Part shown: piece after piece, positions 1-12,512 of the stretch
Layout of the letters: every line of letters begins with the position of its first letter
How positions within the stretch are numbered: the first letter of the stretch is position 1
Origin: Topomyia yanbarensis
Lineage: Eukaryota > Arthropoda > Insecta > Diptera > Culicidae
Length of the DNA: 64,000 bases
NCBI RefSeq assembly: GCF_030247195.1
Contig: NC_080672.1
Coordinates: 248,957,709 to 249,021,708 of the forward strand
Direction: 5' to 3'
Translations under genes and position numbers: made by a program
Notes under the pieces: generated by a model
The model's database searches: none
Told to the model about the DNA's origin: nothing
Seen by the model: only the letters and a program-made list of their open reading frames with translations

Positions 1-2990
1 GGAACATCAGGTTTCAATGAGAATGAATGACAATGACCAGACGGTGCGAAGCAAAGCTTAAATAAACTATGTCAAAGCTTAATGGATGATGATGAAGTTC
101 ACAGAACTCATATTTGATATCCATCGAAATGTGCATCCAACTGTAAAATATTTCGAACTTAATGCATGAAATAAAATTAGCATTAATTGACAAGTATACA
201 CACTTTCAAATCAGTACAGATAATGTGCGGTATGTAAAAAAGTTCATCCACCCCCATCACCAAATCAGTATTTGTTCTATGTTCTTGACAAAATCGTTCA
301 GTGCACAGAGGAGTAACTGGGGTCGAATCCTGGCTAAAACTATTTATTGCGGCTATTTCTGTTATCATGCCTTAATATGAACTAAAAATAGAAAATAATT
401 AGTTTTTGGGACAATTTGACAACTACCAGTGCACCTAACAGTGCAGAGGTCAATTTTCTAGAGTCAAATACTAGTATTTTCGAGATGATCTTTGTAAATA
501 CATTTGTTTTTTCCGATGCATGAAGAGTTGGTCAGTTGAAAAGGGAGAAGAAAAGGGATACCTGTGCACATATTCATAGATATACATTTTGCCAAACATA
601 GTATTTGGCCCTATAGCATTTTGGCGTACCTCAAATTAGTGGAAATATCAATATTTTCAAAACGCTTGGAGTTTGTGGATCGGAAAAGATCGGAAGAGAT
701 TGAATGTTTTTCGGATAGCCGGAATCTTGTTTTGTAATGTTGTTTCAGCAACTTTGTAACTTTTTTATCATTCAAATTTGGAATGAAAGGTTTAAAAAGG
801 GTGTTTCTAAGGCTGGTCCAATACACAGAAACACTATTATTTTTCGGTTATTTTTATGCTGAGGTTACACAAATGGTTGTGTTCAATTACGTTTGTTATA
901 ATATTGTCTTATTTAATACAGTTATCATCATTAGAAAGCGATTCTGCTGGATATATAATAAAAAATGATTAAAACCCCCTTAAAATATCACCATTTTGCA
1001 TCCAATTTTTTTTAGCAATTTTGGGCATACTCTTTATTTTGCCACAATATGCAGTATGTTTTTAGGTATCTAAAAAATATAACTTAATAAAAAATCGAAA
1101 AATGTTTTTTTTCGGTTATTGGTCAAGAATCTGTTCTAGTTACTCTTCTGTGAGTGGTGTGTTTTTATTTGCATGTTTTATTGTTTATGCACCAGACCAT
1201 CAAGTGCATAACATTTTTTTTTTCCTTTTTTTTGTTGCTAGGATCTGTATTCCTGGAAATAATGGTAGGTAATGGAATGACGCAAAAATTTTACATACCC
1301 CACTGACTTAAAAAGCATATTTGACTTATACCGACAAAACATAAGGGTCAACCAAATATTAATAAATCCACGGATTGGCTGGCCTGTTTTGATAACAATT
1401 ATGTAAAATTTTGGCTTGTCAGCTCCTACGTTCGTAGAGCAGTTAGATAATTAAATTCAACTGTACTTGACATTGCAAACAATTCGGCAGTGGAGGATTC
1501 AATACGGTTTAAAGTGCATAGTTGTACGTAAAAATCACGTTTTACCGGAATTTGATAAAAAAAAGTTTAACATGGGCTTCATATCAAATTCATAGGCAGC
1601 GGACATTTGGATGAGGGTAACTTCGTCGTACAAGACTAATATCATTCTTTTTAGGCCTGACAAGAGCCTAAAATTCTCATACCCATTCAATGAATGATGA
1701 AATTCTCTGAATTCACCTTCGTCTTTTCGCTGCCTCCTTCGTTACTAAATTCACACAAAGCAAAACAATAAAGCCGACGCCCCTTCTTCTTTCGATTCTA
1801 CGGAAGCGAGTAGCAGAAGTAGTGACTTTCGTTTTCCTATGACAATACGAAAATTTAATCTCGTTTTAATTTCAAATCAGTAATTTTGATTTTTATTTTA
1901 ATTTTCATTAAATGAAATTATAGCGATGTGCATCATAACATGCAACTAGAACGCCACAAACACAGGAAATATGCACACCAATAGTACTTCAGTCGTCCAA
2001 TATCATCGCTAGCTTGTAATTCTCCCAAATCGAACAACGACAAATAAATATCGTTACTAGTTTCTTTTCGTTTGGCCAGCGCTATGTGCAATATCGAAGA
2101 GACTAATGTTCTCAATTTAGAAGCGAAAACGAATGTGTGGAGGAAATAATGAAATTGAATTTACCCGCATGCTTTATCGTAGGACGTTGTCTCATTTTCG
2201 GTTTCGTAATGTTCTAGTGGTTCAGAAAGTAGCATCGCTCGCTCGTCATTTTCGTCAGATTTTGGTAAACGAAAAAAACATTTTTCGACTCTGGGCCTGA
2301 CTATGATTCCAGAATTAAAAAGAGTCCACAGAAATTCTGAATGTGAATGTTAAAGGCATGTAGTTGAACATAACGCAGGTTTCCTATTTTGTCTCCGTAT
2401 AACTTTACATATTTTTATATTTGATTTACATGTATACAAATAATTTACCAATTTTACTAATTAATTGCGGTATCGAGTGAATTACAAACTCATTATCTAT
2501 TACCTTGGCCTTCATAGTTACTGATGAAAGATGATTTTGCTTCGTTTCTTTATAATTTGATAAAGTAAGAAAATTGCTGCTTGACGGAAAGGGAGGGTAG
2601 AGTGGCTTTTGTGAAATTTGTCGTTATTTAGAAAATGCTCAAATTTAAATACTAAAAAAATAAATTATTGGTAAGCCATTTAGTAGTTCCTTTAATCATC
2701 AAATTGAAATTTTTGTGGCGTTACATTATGTTTGACTGCTGATTATCTAATAAGTGTCGCTTAGCAAATGGTAAGTAGGAATTCATACCAATCCGATCCA
2801 TATTAAAACCTCAACAGTATGATAGCCACCATTGCCGGCCGCCCACATCTCCATCGTTCACGGAGAAGATTAAAGGAAAAGGTAGACGAAAAGAAAACGA
2901 GAGGTTTGAAACTTTCATAGGGTTCGTGGACTTAGAGGTTTAGAAGGGTATAAAGTCTATTAGCTCTAAGCAAGCCATGCGACCTGTAAA
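1..2990. other. No gene recognised; AT-rich non-coding DNA
   Basis: Only short chance ORFs are present (longest about 70 codons). I see no splice-bordered coding segment, repeat with clear ends, or RNA gene. It may be intron or upstream sequence of the F-BAR-like gene. Confidence 0.5.
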
Positions 2991-3034
2991 GCATAGCTTA
3001 TTATGTAGTGCTATTCTTGCAATCGAATCGACCT

Positions 3035-4777
3035 CCTCTCGAGACCAGGTATTGAAGTTGTCGCTTGCGAAAATAGAATTAAATGCAAAGACTTTTGCAT
3101 TGCTTCCACCTACATTCCCCTTAGAGCCTCAGTTGGCCACCGACGGCTTTGCGATATTGCAGAACTCCTCCCCGCATCGAGTCTAGTCTTAGGTGCTTTA
3201 CCTCCCACAGTACGGCATGGGGTTGTTTTCATGATTATGATCGATCTACCTCACTCCACGCGATTTGTCACAACTTCAATAAGACACGAGTGAAATGACA
3301 CGGATTCCGGCACCACCAGCGCGCCCGAGCGCTTTAGACTTGTTCCTCTACTCGACATCACTGCGGTTAGATTACAATTGGAAGTTAAACCCTGATCCCC
3401 ACGGTAGCGACCATCCGCCTGTCGTAATTTCTATTGCTAATGGTTCAAGATCACCGAATACAATCAATGTTTCGCAGGACCTCACATGAAATATTGATTG
3501 GAAGAGCTACACGTCCGCGATATTTATTTCTATCAACATTTGCTCTGAGAGGCTGCACCAGCATGCTCTTTCACCTATTTTGTTGAACTGGTTGTCTAAA
3601 AAGCATGCGCATTATAGCATGGTGATTTATCGACATCACGATTTAGCTACCCCAGGGATCATGTCTGAACCCTCCTTTATAGAATGTATAGGTCAACGTA
3701 AAAACAACTTGTAAACGACGTAGTGGTTTCTTTTACGGAAACCAAAGCTTTCGACACACAAGGATCATTACGTGTTTTCATGTTTTCAGCTTTGGCAACC
3801 GTTGAATTCTTTTTACAGGATTTGGTTGATGTTGTTGGTTTAATAATTACAACTAAACTCTTTCTGTCGTTAACGTTTCAGCCTACTCATTGTTCAGTCA
3901 TCCTCAGAAATTGAAGCCCGTTCGCTTCACGCTTGCAGGATTGTCCAAAAAAGCAAGGACAATTTGTCTGATTGGGCTAGGTATCGAATTTTCCGTAGAG
4001 AAAACTGAGGTTATGGTATTTTCTAGGAAGCGTGAATCAGCGCATCTACAGCTTCTATTATTAGATCAAACTATCGCTCAGGTCTTCACAGTAAAATATA
4101 TAAGAGTCTGGTTCGACTCTACCTGAGGATACCACATTGGGTATGTGAGACAGGAGTGCCTATAAATGATCAACTTTCTCCGTACAACCGGGGTGTACAC
4201 CCAGGAAACCTAATAAGGTTGTATCAAACAATGATATTGTCAGTAATGGAATACTCTGCTCTCCTATAAACATACATTTCGTCAAACTCGAACGAATCCG
4301 GTATCGTTGTTTGGATATGGCTAGGGTGCATGCAGTCGATGAATCTCGAAGTCTTGTTCTCCCGCTGAAAAATCGATTTCGGGAGCTCTCATACCGACTG
4401 CTCATTTGATGTGATATCTTGAACCCATTGGTGATTCAAAATTTCGAGAGGCTTGTCTAGCTCAATTCTCAGATTTGTTTCATGCTCCTGTATTTTGACT
4501 GCATGGCGCAGAATATTAACCCTTCTTCTTACAATATCAATCGTGATCATTTCTTAAATACTTCTGAATAAACTGTTTTCTTCGACACATCCCTGAAAGA
4601 CGAGATTCGTGGAATACCGGAATGCCCGGAAGTGGTGCCTCACATTTTTTATAATAAATTTCGAGAAGTCGACTGCTGGAAGATGTTTCATACTGACGGA
4701 TCAAATCTCGAAGGGTCAACTGGCTTTGGTATTTTCAATCAAAACTTCACCGCAAACTCAGTGACTCTGCTACAGTT
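3035..4777 (+). pseudogene. ORF2 remnant of family 1 (endonuclease and reverse transcriptase pieces)
   Basis: An open stretch from 3295 encodes MTRIPAPPARPSALDLFLYS followed by DPHGSDH, the terminal motif of an APE-type endonuclease, matching the full-length ORF2 with a few substitutions. After the internal deletion, pieces of the RT thumb region (IAQVFTVKYIRVWFDS near 4070) and the segment before RNase H (FHTDGSNLEGSTGFGIFNQN near 4690) follow. The TDGS motif holds the first RNase H aspartate. The frame is broken by several stops and indels, and no product is expected. Confidence 0.8.
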
Positions 4778-4779
4778 GA

Positions 4780-5757
4780 GGGGAACATGGGGAGACTTGA
4801 CCAAGCGCAAAATTCTATTTTTGGCTATGGCGTCTTCTATTCGTTTCTTAAAAAATTTTCAAAAATATTTTTATACTTGTTTCGTTCCCTTAAGCTAATT
4901 TATGAAGTTTGGAATGAAAAATCCTTTCCTTATAGAAAACATTACGTGATTAATAAATTTGCATTAAATGATGTAATTTTTTATCAAACTTTGTGTGGAC
5001 ATATCTACTCGACTACTAATTACTATTAATGTACTAATATACCATCTTAATCCTTGTGAAGCAGTGAAATGATTTTACATATATTGGAACATTGGAATAG
5101 TTATTACTAGAATTTGACTGACTGACATAGAATGCAATAACTAATGTTGGGGAGACTTGACCAAGATTTGATGGGGTGACTTGACCAAGTGGCAATTAGC
5201 TGAAGAAAGATACAAAATTCCTGATATTTATTATGCTTTGGTATTTACCGTTAATGTTAATCACGCTATAAAAAAAAATCCCACCTCAAACATAAGTCTT
5301 TATATTTTAGTATTAGTAAACAAAGTTACAATAGTAGGACTAATTTCGTGACGTGTGAACATGCAATGCAAGCAGTACAGTTAATCCTTAAAAAGAAATG
5401 CATTAAAAAGTCGAAATTTATCAAATGCAACCCTTTTATATTTTTTACTGCTACCTAAGGATCTCGACAATATGGAAAAAATAATTACAGTATGTTTTAT
5501 GTCATTATTTTTTGTTATGATTTTTCAAAATTCTCTTGGTCAAGTCTCCCCGCAGTGGGGAGACTTGACCAAAAAAAAACGATCACAGAAAAACTTTTGT
5601 AACTTTTCAAAAATTAAAATAAAAATTCTGCAAAAAATCATGAAGACGCACAATAGCTTTGCACATTATATCGCAATGACTATTGAGGGATTGAAGGCTT
5701 TTTAAGAGATTTATGCAGTTTTAGCTGAAAACCTGGTCAAGTCTCCCCATGTTCCCC
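4780..5757. mobile_element. TA-flanked MITE with repeated GGGGAGACTTGACCAA motifs
   Basis: Terminal inverted repeats of about 24 bases begin ggggaacatggggagactt, with the complement at 5734-5757. The element interrupts the family-1 copy, and comparison with the intact element shows a TA at the insertion point that is duplicated (left copy now GA, right copy TA), so it behaves like a Tc1/mariner-type MITE. The terminal motif recurs inside at 5149-5165, as the variant 5173-5189, and as a perfect hairpin at 5536-5572. No coding sequence is seen in its 978 bases; the 77-codon frame at 5472 is AT-rich and crosses the hairpin. Confidence 0.8.
5536..5572. repeat. Perfect hairpin of two inverted GGGGAGACTTGACCAA motifs
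   Basis: Sixteen bases ttggtcaagtctcccc are followed by the five-base spacer gcagt and then the exact complement. The arms equal the subterminal motif of the surrounding MITE. Function unknown; candidates are transposase binding or replication slippage. Confidence 0.85.
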
Positions 5758-6082
5758 TATATTGCAGAACTAGCTCCTATTCAGTATACCCTTGGAGCCA
5801 TTGACACAATATCCACAGACGATTTCTCCATTGTTTCGGATCGCCTCAGTTCCATTGACGCTATTTGCTCAATGAAACATGGAAAGTACTCCCCTTATTT
5901 TTTGGAGAAAGTACAGTAGCTACTGAGTGGTTTTTCTGACAAACATTTCCAGATTAGGTGGTTTGGATCCATCCAAGCATTTGAGTGATGTCCCGATCTA
6001 TGTCAAACCTTTGCACTCTGGATGCATATTTCCGGCGTATTGAGTACGTATGTAGTGGTGTCTGCGCTTGTGGCGACGAGTT

Positions 6083-7439
6083 TGGCTTCTCAAACTCAGC
6101 ACGAGATCTCATACTTTCTTTTCTCGAACAGCGATACCAAGCCGTAAAGATAGGTAACGTGAAATCTGCCGAACTTATGCTAGCCCAGGGCACGCCGCAG
6201 GGTTCATGTCTGAGCGCGTTGTTATTTAGCCTCTACAAAAACAGTGTACCCGAAGTTCTCCGATGTAATTACCAGCTATATGCAGATGATATGCAAGTTT
6301 ACATATCCGGAAGCATTGAAGAAATCGATGTGTTGATCAATAGGGTGAATGCGGACCTCAATTCGATTGAACAGTGGGCAGCTGCCAATGAACTCTTTCC
6401 CAACCCGAAGAAAACACAAGCGATCATCTTTTGCAAGTCTGGTTTTATAGCGGCTCAATTGAAGATAGTGTTCGTTGTTGAGGAGATTCCGAATGCTGAA
6501 AAAATAACGAATCTTGGTCTCCGAATGGACAACAATCTTTCTTTGGCTACTCAAGTTAACGACATCACTCGGAAAGTCTTTGCCTCACTACGCACTTTTC
6601 GTAGATTTTCTCCTGTTCACTCGTTGCCAGAGTTTACAATTTTCGCATTCGTGAACAGAATAAGGCGATATTTCACCTACTTTGACCAGCAATAAAAAAT
6701 TAAACATACGATGTAACATTGTTTGCTCTCCAACTTTTCTCGACAAGACAGCATTGGATCTCATCTTTTCGCGGTATAATATGAGATGATATTTTCGCGC
6801 CTAATGTAAAACTGTCGAATAACTAATGGTTTCGCAAAAATTCATAAAAATGAGTAGATACAGATCCTTAGAATGAAAATACTGCAATAATGTGGGGAAA
6901 TAAATTCTATAATGTAATATATAATTGGTTTTTCTTGAACTTAATTTATCACGAGGTTCGAAGCTGTGAAACTATCACGCTTCCATACTGCATTCTCAGC
7001 AAATTCTCGCAATTTCTTGAAAGGTGAAAAGTTGGGTCCGTGCCTACTAAGGATGAAAAAGCTGTGCGATAAACTGCTTGTCGTGAGAAGGAGCGAATAT
7101 TTTAACCTCTGCTCGTGGCGAACGCTGAAATTGATTCAAGCTGCAGTGATACCTCTCTTCACGTACTGCGATGTGGTGTACTACCCAGGGTTAACAACAG
7201 GACAGAAAAACCAGCTTCATAGGTGCTTCAAAGCCTCGATTCGCTTCGTCTACAACATGCAGCGGCGTGAGACTTCTGCTAATGTACGGAACAAAATCCT
7301 AGGTCTCACTGAGAATCATCATCACCGGATATACTGCTTTATGCGACAGGGCTACAATGAAGAGTTACCTCAATATATCCAGCAACATCTAGGACGTAGT
7401 AATAGAGAGAGATTAAGATCGTTTACCGTACACCGTTAA
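6083..7439 (+). pseudogene. Reverse transcriptase remnant (CR1/jockey type)
   Basis: An open frame from about 6083 to 6695 covers RT motifs from the PQGS block through YADD to the thumb; a second frame, 6966-7439, carries the C-terminal region ending in RSNRERLRSFTVHR. The two are separated by stops and non-matching sequence, so no full polymerase is made. The N-terminal endonuclease and fingers are absent, as expected for a 5-prime truncated insertion. Confidence 0.7.
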
Positions 7440-7522
7440 ACCACGAACACCAGGTAAAGCGTACTCGCATATGTTTTAACGAAGAGGTTCCCGTATGTAT
7501 TTAATAAATTACAAATTACAAT
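6083..7522 (+). mobile_element. 5-prime truncated CR1/jockey-type retrotransposon inserted in the family-1 copy
   Basis: The family-1 match stops near 6083 and resumes near 7523 in register, so the segment between is a later insertion. It encodes reverse transcriptase pieces of a different family: GTPQGSCLSALLF at about 6190 and YQLYADDMQVYISG at about 6270, the latter with the catalytic Asp pair, then thumb sequence TKNLGLRMD-like near 6510. After about 250 unrelated bases at 6696-6960 the C-terminal part continues, with LFTYCDVVYYPGL and HRCFKASIRFVYN. The tail is AT-rich (aataaattacaaattaca). The clade cannot be decided by eye. Confidence 0.7.
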
Positions 7523-8268
7523 CACGATATCGAACACCTTGTCTGTGAGCACCGAGTATAGTTCCTCTAGGTCTCGGCTCTTCCCAAAATCAATCAATAT
7601 AAGAATTTAGTCCCTCTTTTTCTGTTTTTGTCGTTCTCAGAAGTCCTTTGTACTGCTTTTGAGGTACCGACTGCACTACGTGATCGCCTTCAATTTCACC
7701 ACGGTGATGGCAAAAACCAAAATTGGAGCCTAAAGCGACCTGAAGTTCTGACCCTTCTTGGAGGATTCCCTGCGGGTCCGACGGGGACTATCGTGGCTGT
7801 CCAAAGCTGGCATAACCGTCGACGATCTGCCACAAACTACAAGCTTGATTCTTCTCTTCTCTGTCATCGTTGCCCATTTCCGTTCCCCTGTATCAGATAT
7901 TGCTGTTACTGAAATCAAATCCTCGTGAAAATGGCTCTATCAAGTAAATAAGTCTTTGTTATAAAAAAGCGAATCTGAATCTTTTTCTCTTTATTACCCT
8001 TCATTAAATCACACTCCTATTCTCACGAAAACTAAAATCAAAGTTTATTTATGTTTAGTCAGCACCAAGCCTACCACCCCCCCCCCCTTAGTCTTTGTGA
8101 TGCATATTGAACTGTCTAAATTTGTTCTTAGTCTAAAATGGTCTTTAATTTAAATGCAGTTTAAAAAATTCGTATTGTGATGCTCTAGTTTTAAGAATTT
8201 TGAAATGCAAAATGCAAAAGTTGGCACTAGTAGTAGTACCGTGCTTTATCAAATCAACAAATGGAATA
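7523..8268 (+). mobile_element. 3-prime untranslated tail of the degenerate family-1 copy
   Basis: Resemblance to 38583-39625 is visible at gagcaccgagtatag (matching 38611), at cattctcagaag (matching 38795), and at the end, where gctttatcaaatcaacaaat precedes an A-rich tail. A run of C at 8078-8087 corresponds to the poly-C in the intact copy at 39160-39173. No gene of its own. Confidence 0.7.
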
Positions 8269-8430
8269 AAAAATACAAGAAGGTAAACTCCAATTTATAC
8301 CATTCCCAAGTGGTTTGCAAACCTGCACTGGGCTCTTCAAACCCATCCTAGTTGATAAAGAACAGTTCCCAAACATTATTTTCCCGACCTGATATCTCAC
8401 AGGCTATTTCGACGCACACAAAGTAATTTA

Positions 8431-9164
8431 GGGGAAGATGGGGTAAAACGAACCCCGGGAGCAAAATGCACTTCATACTTTTATCATAAGCTACTTTATG
8501 GAAAACACTAACACTAGCCGGAAGTCCGTCATAGCTAATATACACTGCTAAAGTATTTGAATTGCAGCACGAGATATAAATAAAAAAACAAATAACGTGC
8601 TTTACGCGTGTTTACCGTTATGTCCGTGCATTGATGTGCTATTTTTACCTTTATTCGTTATTCTATCGCACTATGTATGAAAAATCTACTAAATAATTCA
8701 TTTTTTGCTATATTTATATCTTTGCTTCATCGAGGGAAAAATGCCTTCTCTATCGACCGTGCTGGTTTTATGATCGAAAACAGAAAAATCGTTCTAGAAA
8801 CCTAAAAATTTCGTAACCTAAGGCGATTTAATGGCACACTTTTGTCAAATCCTGGCAGAAAACAAAATTACTTGTTTGTTCACAAAGCTTTTTGCTTCGT
8901 TTTTGCAGTGCATTCGTTGTTGTGGTGGCTTTTACCCCCGCACAAGTGCGTTTTGCGCTGCCTTATTTTCAAATAGTAAGTAATTTATAATGATTTTGAA
9001 AATTAATTTTTTTCATGTTTTTGAATATTTCGCAAAGCGTTAGGTTTGTAATTACAGAGGAAAATGTTGGTTAAATGACATCATTATTGACATTCTCTCC
9101 GTTAGTGTTCTACAGCTGTTATGATCAAATTTGCTTAGGGGATGAGTTTTACTCCATTATCCCC
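8431..9164. mobile_element. TA-flanked MITE with GGGGAAGATGGGGTAAAAC ends
   Basis: The left end ggggaagatggggtaaaac and the complement of the right end (ggggataatggagtaaaac) form an imperfect inverted repeat of about 20 bases. Both are bounded by TA (8429-8430 and 9165-9166), the signature of Tc1/mariner-type insertion. Related motifs recur inside the ends (gggagcaaaatgcac near 8458; cttttacccccgcac near 8929). The 65-codon reverse-strand frame inside is not convincing. The layout resembles the MITE at 4780. Confidence 0.65.
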
Positions 9165-9166
9165 TA

Positions 9167-9840
9167 CCTCTTGATTTATATGCATAAAGCATTTCTTCTT
9201 TCCTTCACCCAGATAACCATCGTACATTTCCCGTGAATATGTTATACCATTACACTAAAGTAAGTCGACGATGCGAACAAATAAAGGAAAGGCGTGTTAC
9301 AAATAAAATCTCCGTCGTCGAGTGGTTACGTACAACCCTACGTCAGGTTCATAGCGTAAAAGCCGATTGGATAATACGGCGAGGAATGCGTTTCCACTTG
9401 TTGAGTGTTTACTCCCGGATAGTAAAATCGAAATATGAAAAAGGTCTAAGGTGCGGCTTAGAGTTTTCTCCATTCTGATTTGACGCAGTTTCATCAAAGT
9501 TATGCTATGGAATCTGGGTCAGTCCTTGATTCTGCTCCTGAAATTATCTATGCTGGAGTAAGTGAATGATTGGTTTGGTGCCATTCGAGTTTTTTTTCGG
9601 TATTATTCATTAATTATTTTCATCAGATTCGTTGCCACTTTCAATATTAAAATGCACGGAATAATAGCCTACCATTGAAAATAAGAGAAATTTTCTATAC
9701 ACAAATGTTAGAATATTAAAATTGTTTTCCATGCACCGAACAAAAGAGATTTGATTTATTGATTACGATTGTTTTGTTATTTTGTTCAGATATTTTCCGA
9801 TTGAAAATAGTGGCTACTCTCAAGGTCCGAAATTGAGCTG
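9167..9840. other. No feature recognised
   Basis: AT-rich DNA with one 81-codon chance frame at 9233 that lacks domains and splice context. Confidence 0.4.
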
Positions 9841-10499
9841 TTATTGCCTTTCTCTTATAGAAATGTTACGCAATTGCTGACTTTATAACCTCATACGCAT
9901 ATAAAGTTACTATTGAATTTCATTTTGACCCACTTTCGGGTTCCGGAGTTAGAGAACGTCTGAGCACATACAAAATCTAGATATAATTTGTCCATATTGA
10001 TTTCTTGGGGTTTACTCAATCGATTTTCGCAAACTTAGTGTTAGTCCAATACGAAAGGTATAATGTCTTCATTGAATGCTATTGCGTAAGCAACGTACTC
10101 CGGAAACAACGAAAGCGATACTGAGGTCATAGTACTGTCGACAACTAAACTCTTCCTCGTCAAATTGAACTGCAATATGAAACTTCCCGGAATAGTGCAT
10201 TCGGTGAATATCTTCGAAATAATTCCTCGACATTCTGGACGTATATAAATTGGAGAAAACGTTCCGGGCTTATACAAGAAAATGTATATTTTCGACACAA
10301 AAATTCACAGTGAGTCGAGTCGGTGTATCTTTTTACAGATCATTTCCGAGATATATTTACCAGCCTGCCTGTCTATCCATCGCAACAGTACCTCGAAACA
10401 TTGTCTACATGCAATATCAATCTTCCTCGTCCTAATGTAAATTATTAATTATGTTTTGATAAAGTTCGTCTATACTATGATGTACGCTGCACCTTCCAA

Positions 10500-10960
10500 C
10501 ATAACTGATGAACGTTAGCAAAGATTTGTAAAACAAATTCCAGCTGTCGAGAAGCGTCATTAAGTGAACGAAATATATTTTGACTTCACGAAAGCATTCG
10601 ACAAGGTGCCCTACAACATTACTGAAGCAACTTCCCTACACCTGCATCAGGTCCGGAAAACTACTCTACAATGATAATCTTAAAATATTTCTTTCAATTG
10701 CCTTAGGACACGACCCTGCTGTGCTCCAGGATGATGTAGCCGATATAAAGAAACGGAGCTTGTTAAACGGCATGCAGATCAACGTTGATAAATGTAAGGT
10801 GATAAGTAACTGGTACTCGGCTGCTCTGCGAATTACCCGGTCATCGAGAGGATGTATTTTTTCCGTGTCTTGGAAATGTTATTCGACAGAATTCTTCGTT
10901 TCACAGACCCCATCACAGTATCAACGGCGACCCCCTTAATCGAAAAATTATCTCAAAAAC
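10500..10960 (+). pseudogene. CR1/jockey-type reverse transcriptase remnant
   Basis: A frame reading YFDFTKAFDKVP near 10565 is RT motif A. After a disrupted stretch, NLKIFLSIALGHDPAV and then LLNGMQINVDKCKVIS near 10760 match the YADD-following region of CR1/jockey RTs, though the Asp pair has been altered to DN. Further C-terminal traces (LRFTDPITV) are near 10890. Several frameshifts and stops interrupt it. Confidence 0.65.
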
Positions 10961-11059
10961 TCAACGTAGGGGTTAGATATTTTTTACATAGAATGTGTAT
11001 GCAAAATTTGAAATAAATCGTTTAAGTAGTTTTTGAATGGCAGTTAAGCTGTCCTTTTA

Positions 11060-11460
11060 TGTCAGCTTCTTTCTCCGAGCAGCCAAGATAAGCCGTGTAG
11101 TGTCGGTAGTGGTTGTTTCAACTGGCTAAGAATTACACTACGAACTACCTGTTCCGGTGGTAAAAACCCACCAAACAGGGAACCCCAATTCCATAGTGTC
11201 ATGCGACCCGTGCTATGGGTAAAATTATTGAGGGGATTTAAAATATTCTCAATGGCAAACGGAGCCTGGGAAGAGCTGGGCGAACTTCCCAGTATGCTGC
11301 ATTACGCAGCGGAACGTTCACTCTACGCATCATTTGGGGCAGCTCAGACATCAATCTGAGATGGTCTGAACTGATGGAGTACAAATCTCCCTATTCTGAA
11401 TGTAGGAAACCGACCATCTTTTGGGCCTGGGAGGGAGGAGGTGTTAGACATAACGCTTTG
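11060..11460. other. GC-richer block, unclassified repeat candidate
   Basis: This 400-base stretch is visibly richer in G and C than its surroundings and has no open frame of note. It could be the 5-prime untranslated region of a retrotransposon or an unrelated inserted segment. No terminal repeats found. Confidence 0.3.
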
Positions 11461-12213
11461 CTCTGATAGAGTTTTTAGAATTCGGTAAAAAATTCGCTGA
11501 GAAACAGTTATGGCATGAACTTAGAAACTTGGCATCAATAATATGGTCAAAGCTACATTAATTATGCAGACTAATTAAATCATATGTGTATCATGGTGGT
11601 ACTAAGTTGTAAAGAATTTTATGGGTGACCGTATTCTTTAACCTGTAGCTCCGAAACCGGATGTCCGTACAAGTAAAAATTCAATAATAGCATATTGGTT
11701 CATTTGAAGCTTGTGCAAATCGGTTCAGCCATCTCTGAGAAAAATTAGTGACCTTATAAAATACATACGCACACACATACCGACATTTGATGATTTCGAA
11801 GAACTGAGTCGAATGGTGTATGAGACTCGGCCCAGCGGGTCTCAGTTCAAAAGTCGGTTTTTGGGGGTGATTGCATATCCTTTTTATATGGATGGTGGTA
11901 TTTGCCTACTTGCTACTGACAACAAGCTCTAATGTGAGCAGTTAACCAGCTGAATAGCCAGATATTTTACCTTCTTACATTTTTTGTCACGATTTACTAA
12001 ATTTACATGAATGAAAAGAAGTTAAGAATTCTTCGGATTAAGTCATAGATTATCTCGTAAACTGTTTCACCCCAACTTTTAAAAGATCTACTAGAGTACC
12101 GTACCTTAATCAGCTTACTTTCACATAACACCTAAATTTATTCATGTTTTAATTAAGAAAAATAAGACTGTTTAGTTGTGTAACTTTAAACTAGTTTCCT
12201 TTATCATTTTCAG

Positions 12214-12322
12214 TTTCGGACTTCACAGAAACACTAGCACAACTCTACGAACAACATGCTGAAGCTCTGCAAGTATTGGTGTCAAATTATAGGAAACGGA
12301 ATGGTGAATTGAGAAAAGAAAG
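12214..12322 (+). CDS. Exon A, F-BAR-like protein
   Basis: The exon is preceded by a pyrimidine tract ending in tcattttcag and followed by gtaagt. It is 109 nt long, starts with the last two bases of a codon and ends with two bases of an Arg codon. It encodes about 36 residues beginning SDFTETLAQLYEQHAEAL, an amphipathic helix like the end of the first helix of an FCH domain. Its position at the amino end of the visible protein implies at least one upstream exon, ending in phase 1, which I did not find in positions 1-12213. Confidence 0.78.
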
Positions 12323-12512
12323 GTAAGTTTCATGCTATGTCGCCTTTTCCGATTATATTATAATAAAATTGACCGGGATCAAGAAGTTTTAAATCGATTG
12401 ATTTGAGCCCGACTGAAACCCATGATCGGATCAGGCATCGCTTCTACCAAAATTTACACCACCTTCGTAATTTCTAAGTTCAAATCATTCGAATAAATCA
12501 ACCCGACTCGCG

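Larger units (their letters stand above)
2995..8268 (+). mobile_element. Degenerate family-1 (I/LOA-type) non-LTR retrotransposon copy
   Basis: Base-by-base resemblance to the full-length element at 33474-39634 is visible from about 3000 (matching 35340) to the tail at 8268 (matching 39625). It starts inside the ORF2 endonuclease, so it is 5-prime truncated. A deletion of about 965 bases joins sequence matching 35862 to 36828 near 3525. Reverse transcriptase remains run through about 4480 and the RNase H region to 4777, then resume at 5760. A second deletion removes sequence between the matches of 38218 and 38482 near 5960. The C-terminal zinc-binding region follows at 6050-6080 and resumes near 7523. 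Many stops and frameshifts show it is dead. It carries two later insertions. Confidence 0.85.
9841..11900 (+). mobile_element. High-copy mosquito repeat (GCCTTTCT-ended), split by a retrotransposon remnant
   Basis: The left part begins tattgcctttctcttatag and contains the phrase cgggttccggagttagag. The right part, near 11730-11900, contains tcggttcagccatctctgag, an acacacacatacc stretch, gaactgagtcgaatggtgta and gattgcatatccttttt. From memory these phrases mark the two halves of one very abundant mosquito repeat ending in complementary GCCTTTCT sequences. RT remnant sequence at 10500-10960 and an unclassified GC-richer block at 11060-11460 lie between them. A partial relative is at 59920-60255. 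Confidence 0.5.
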
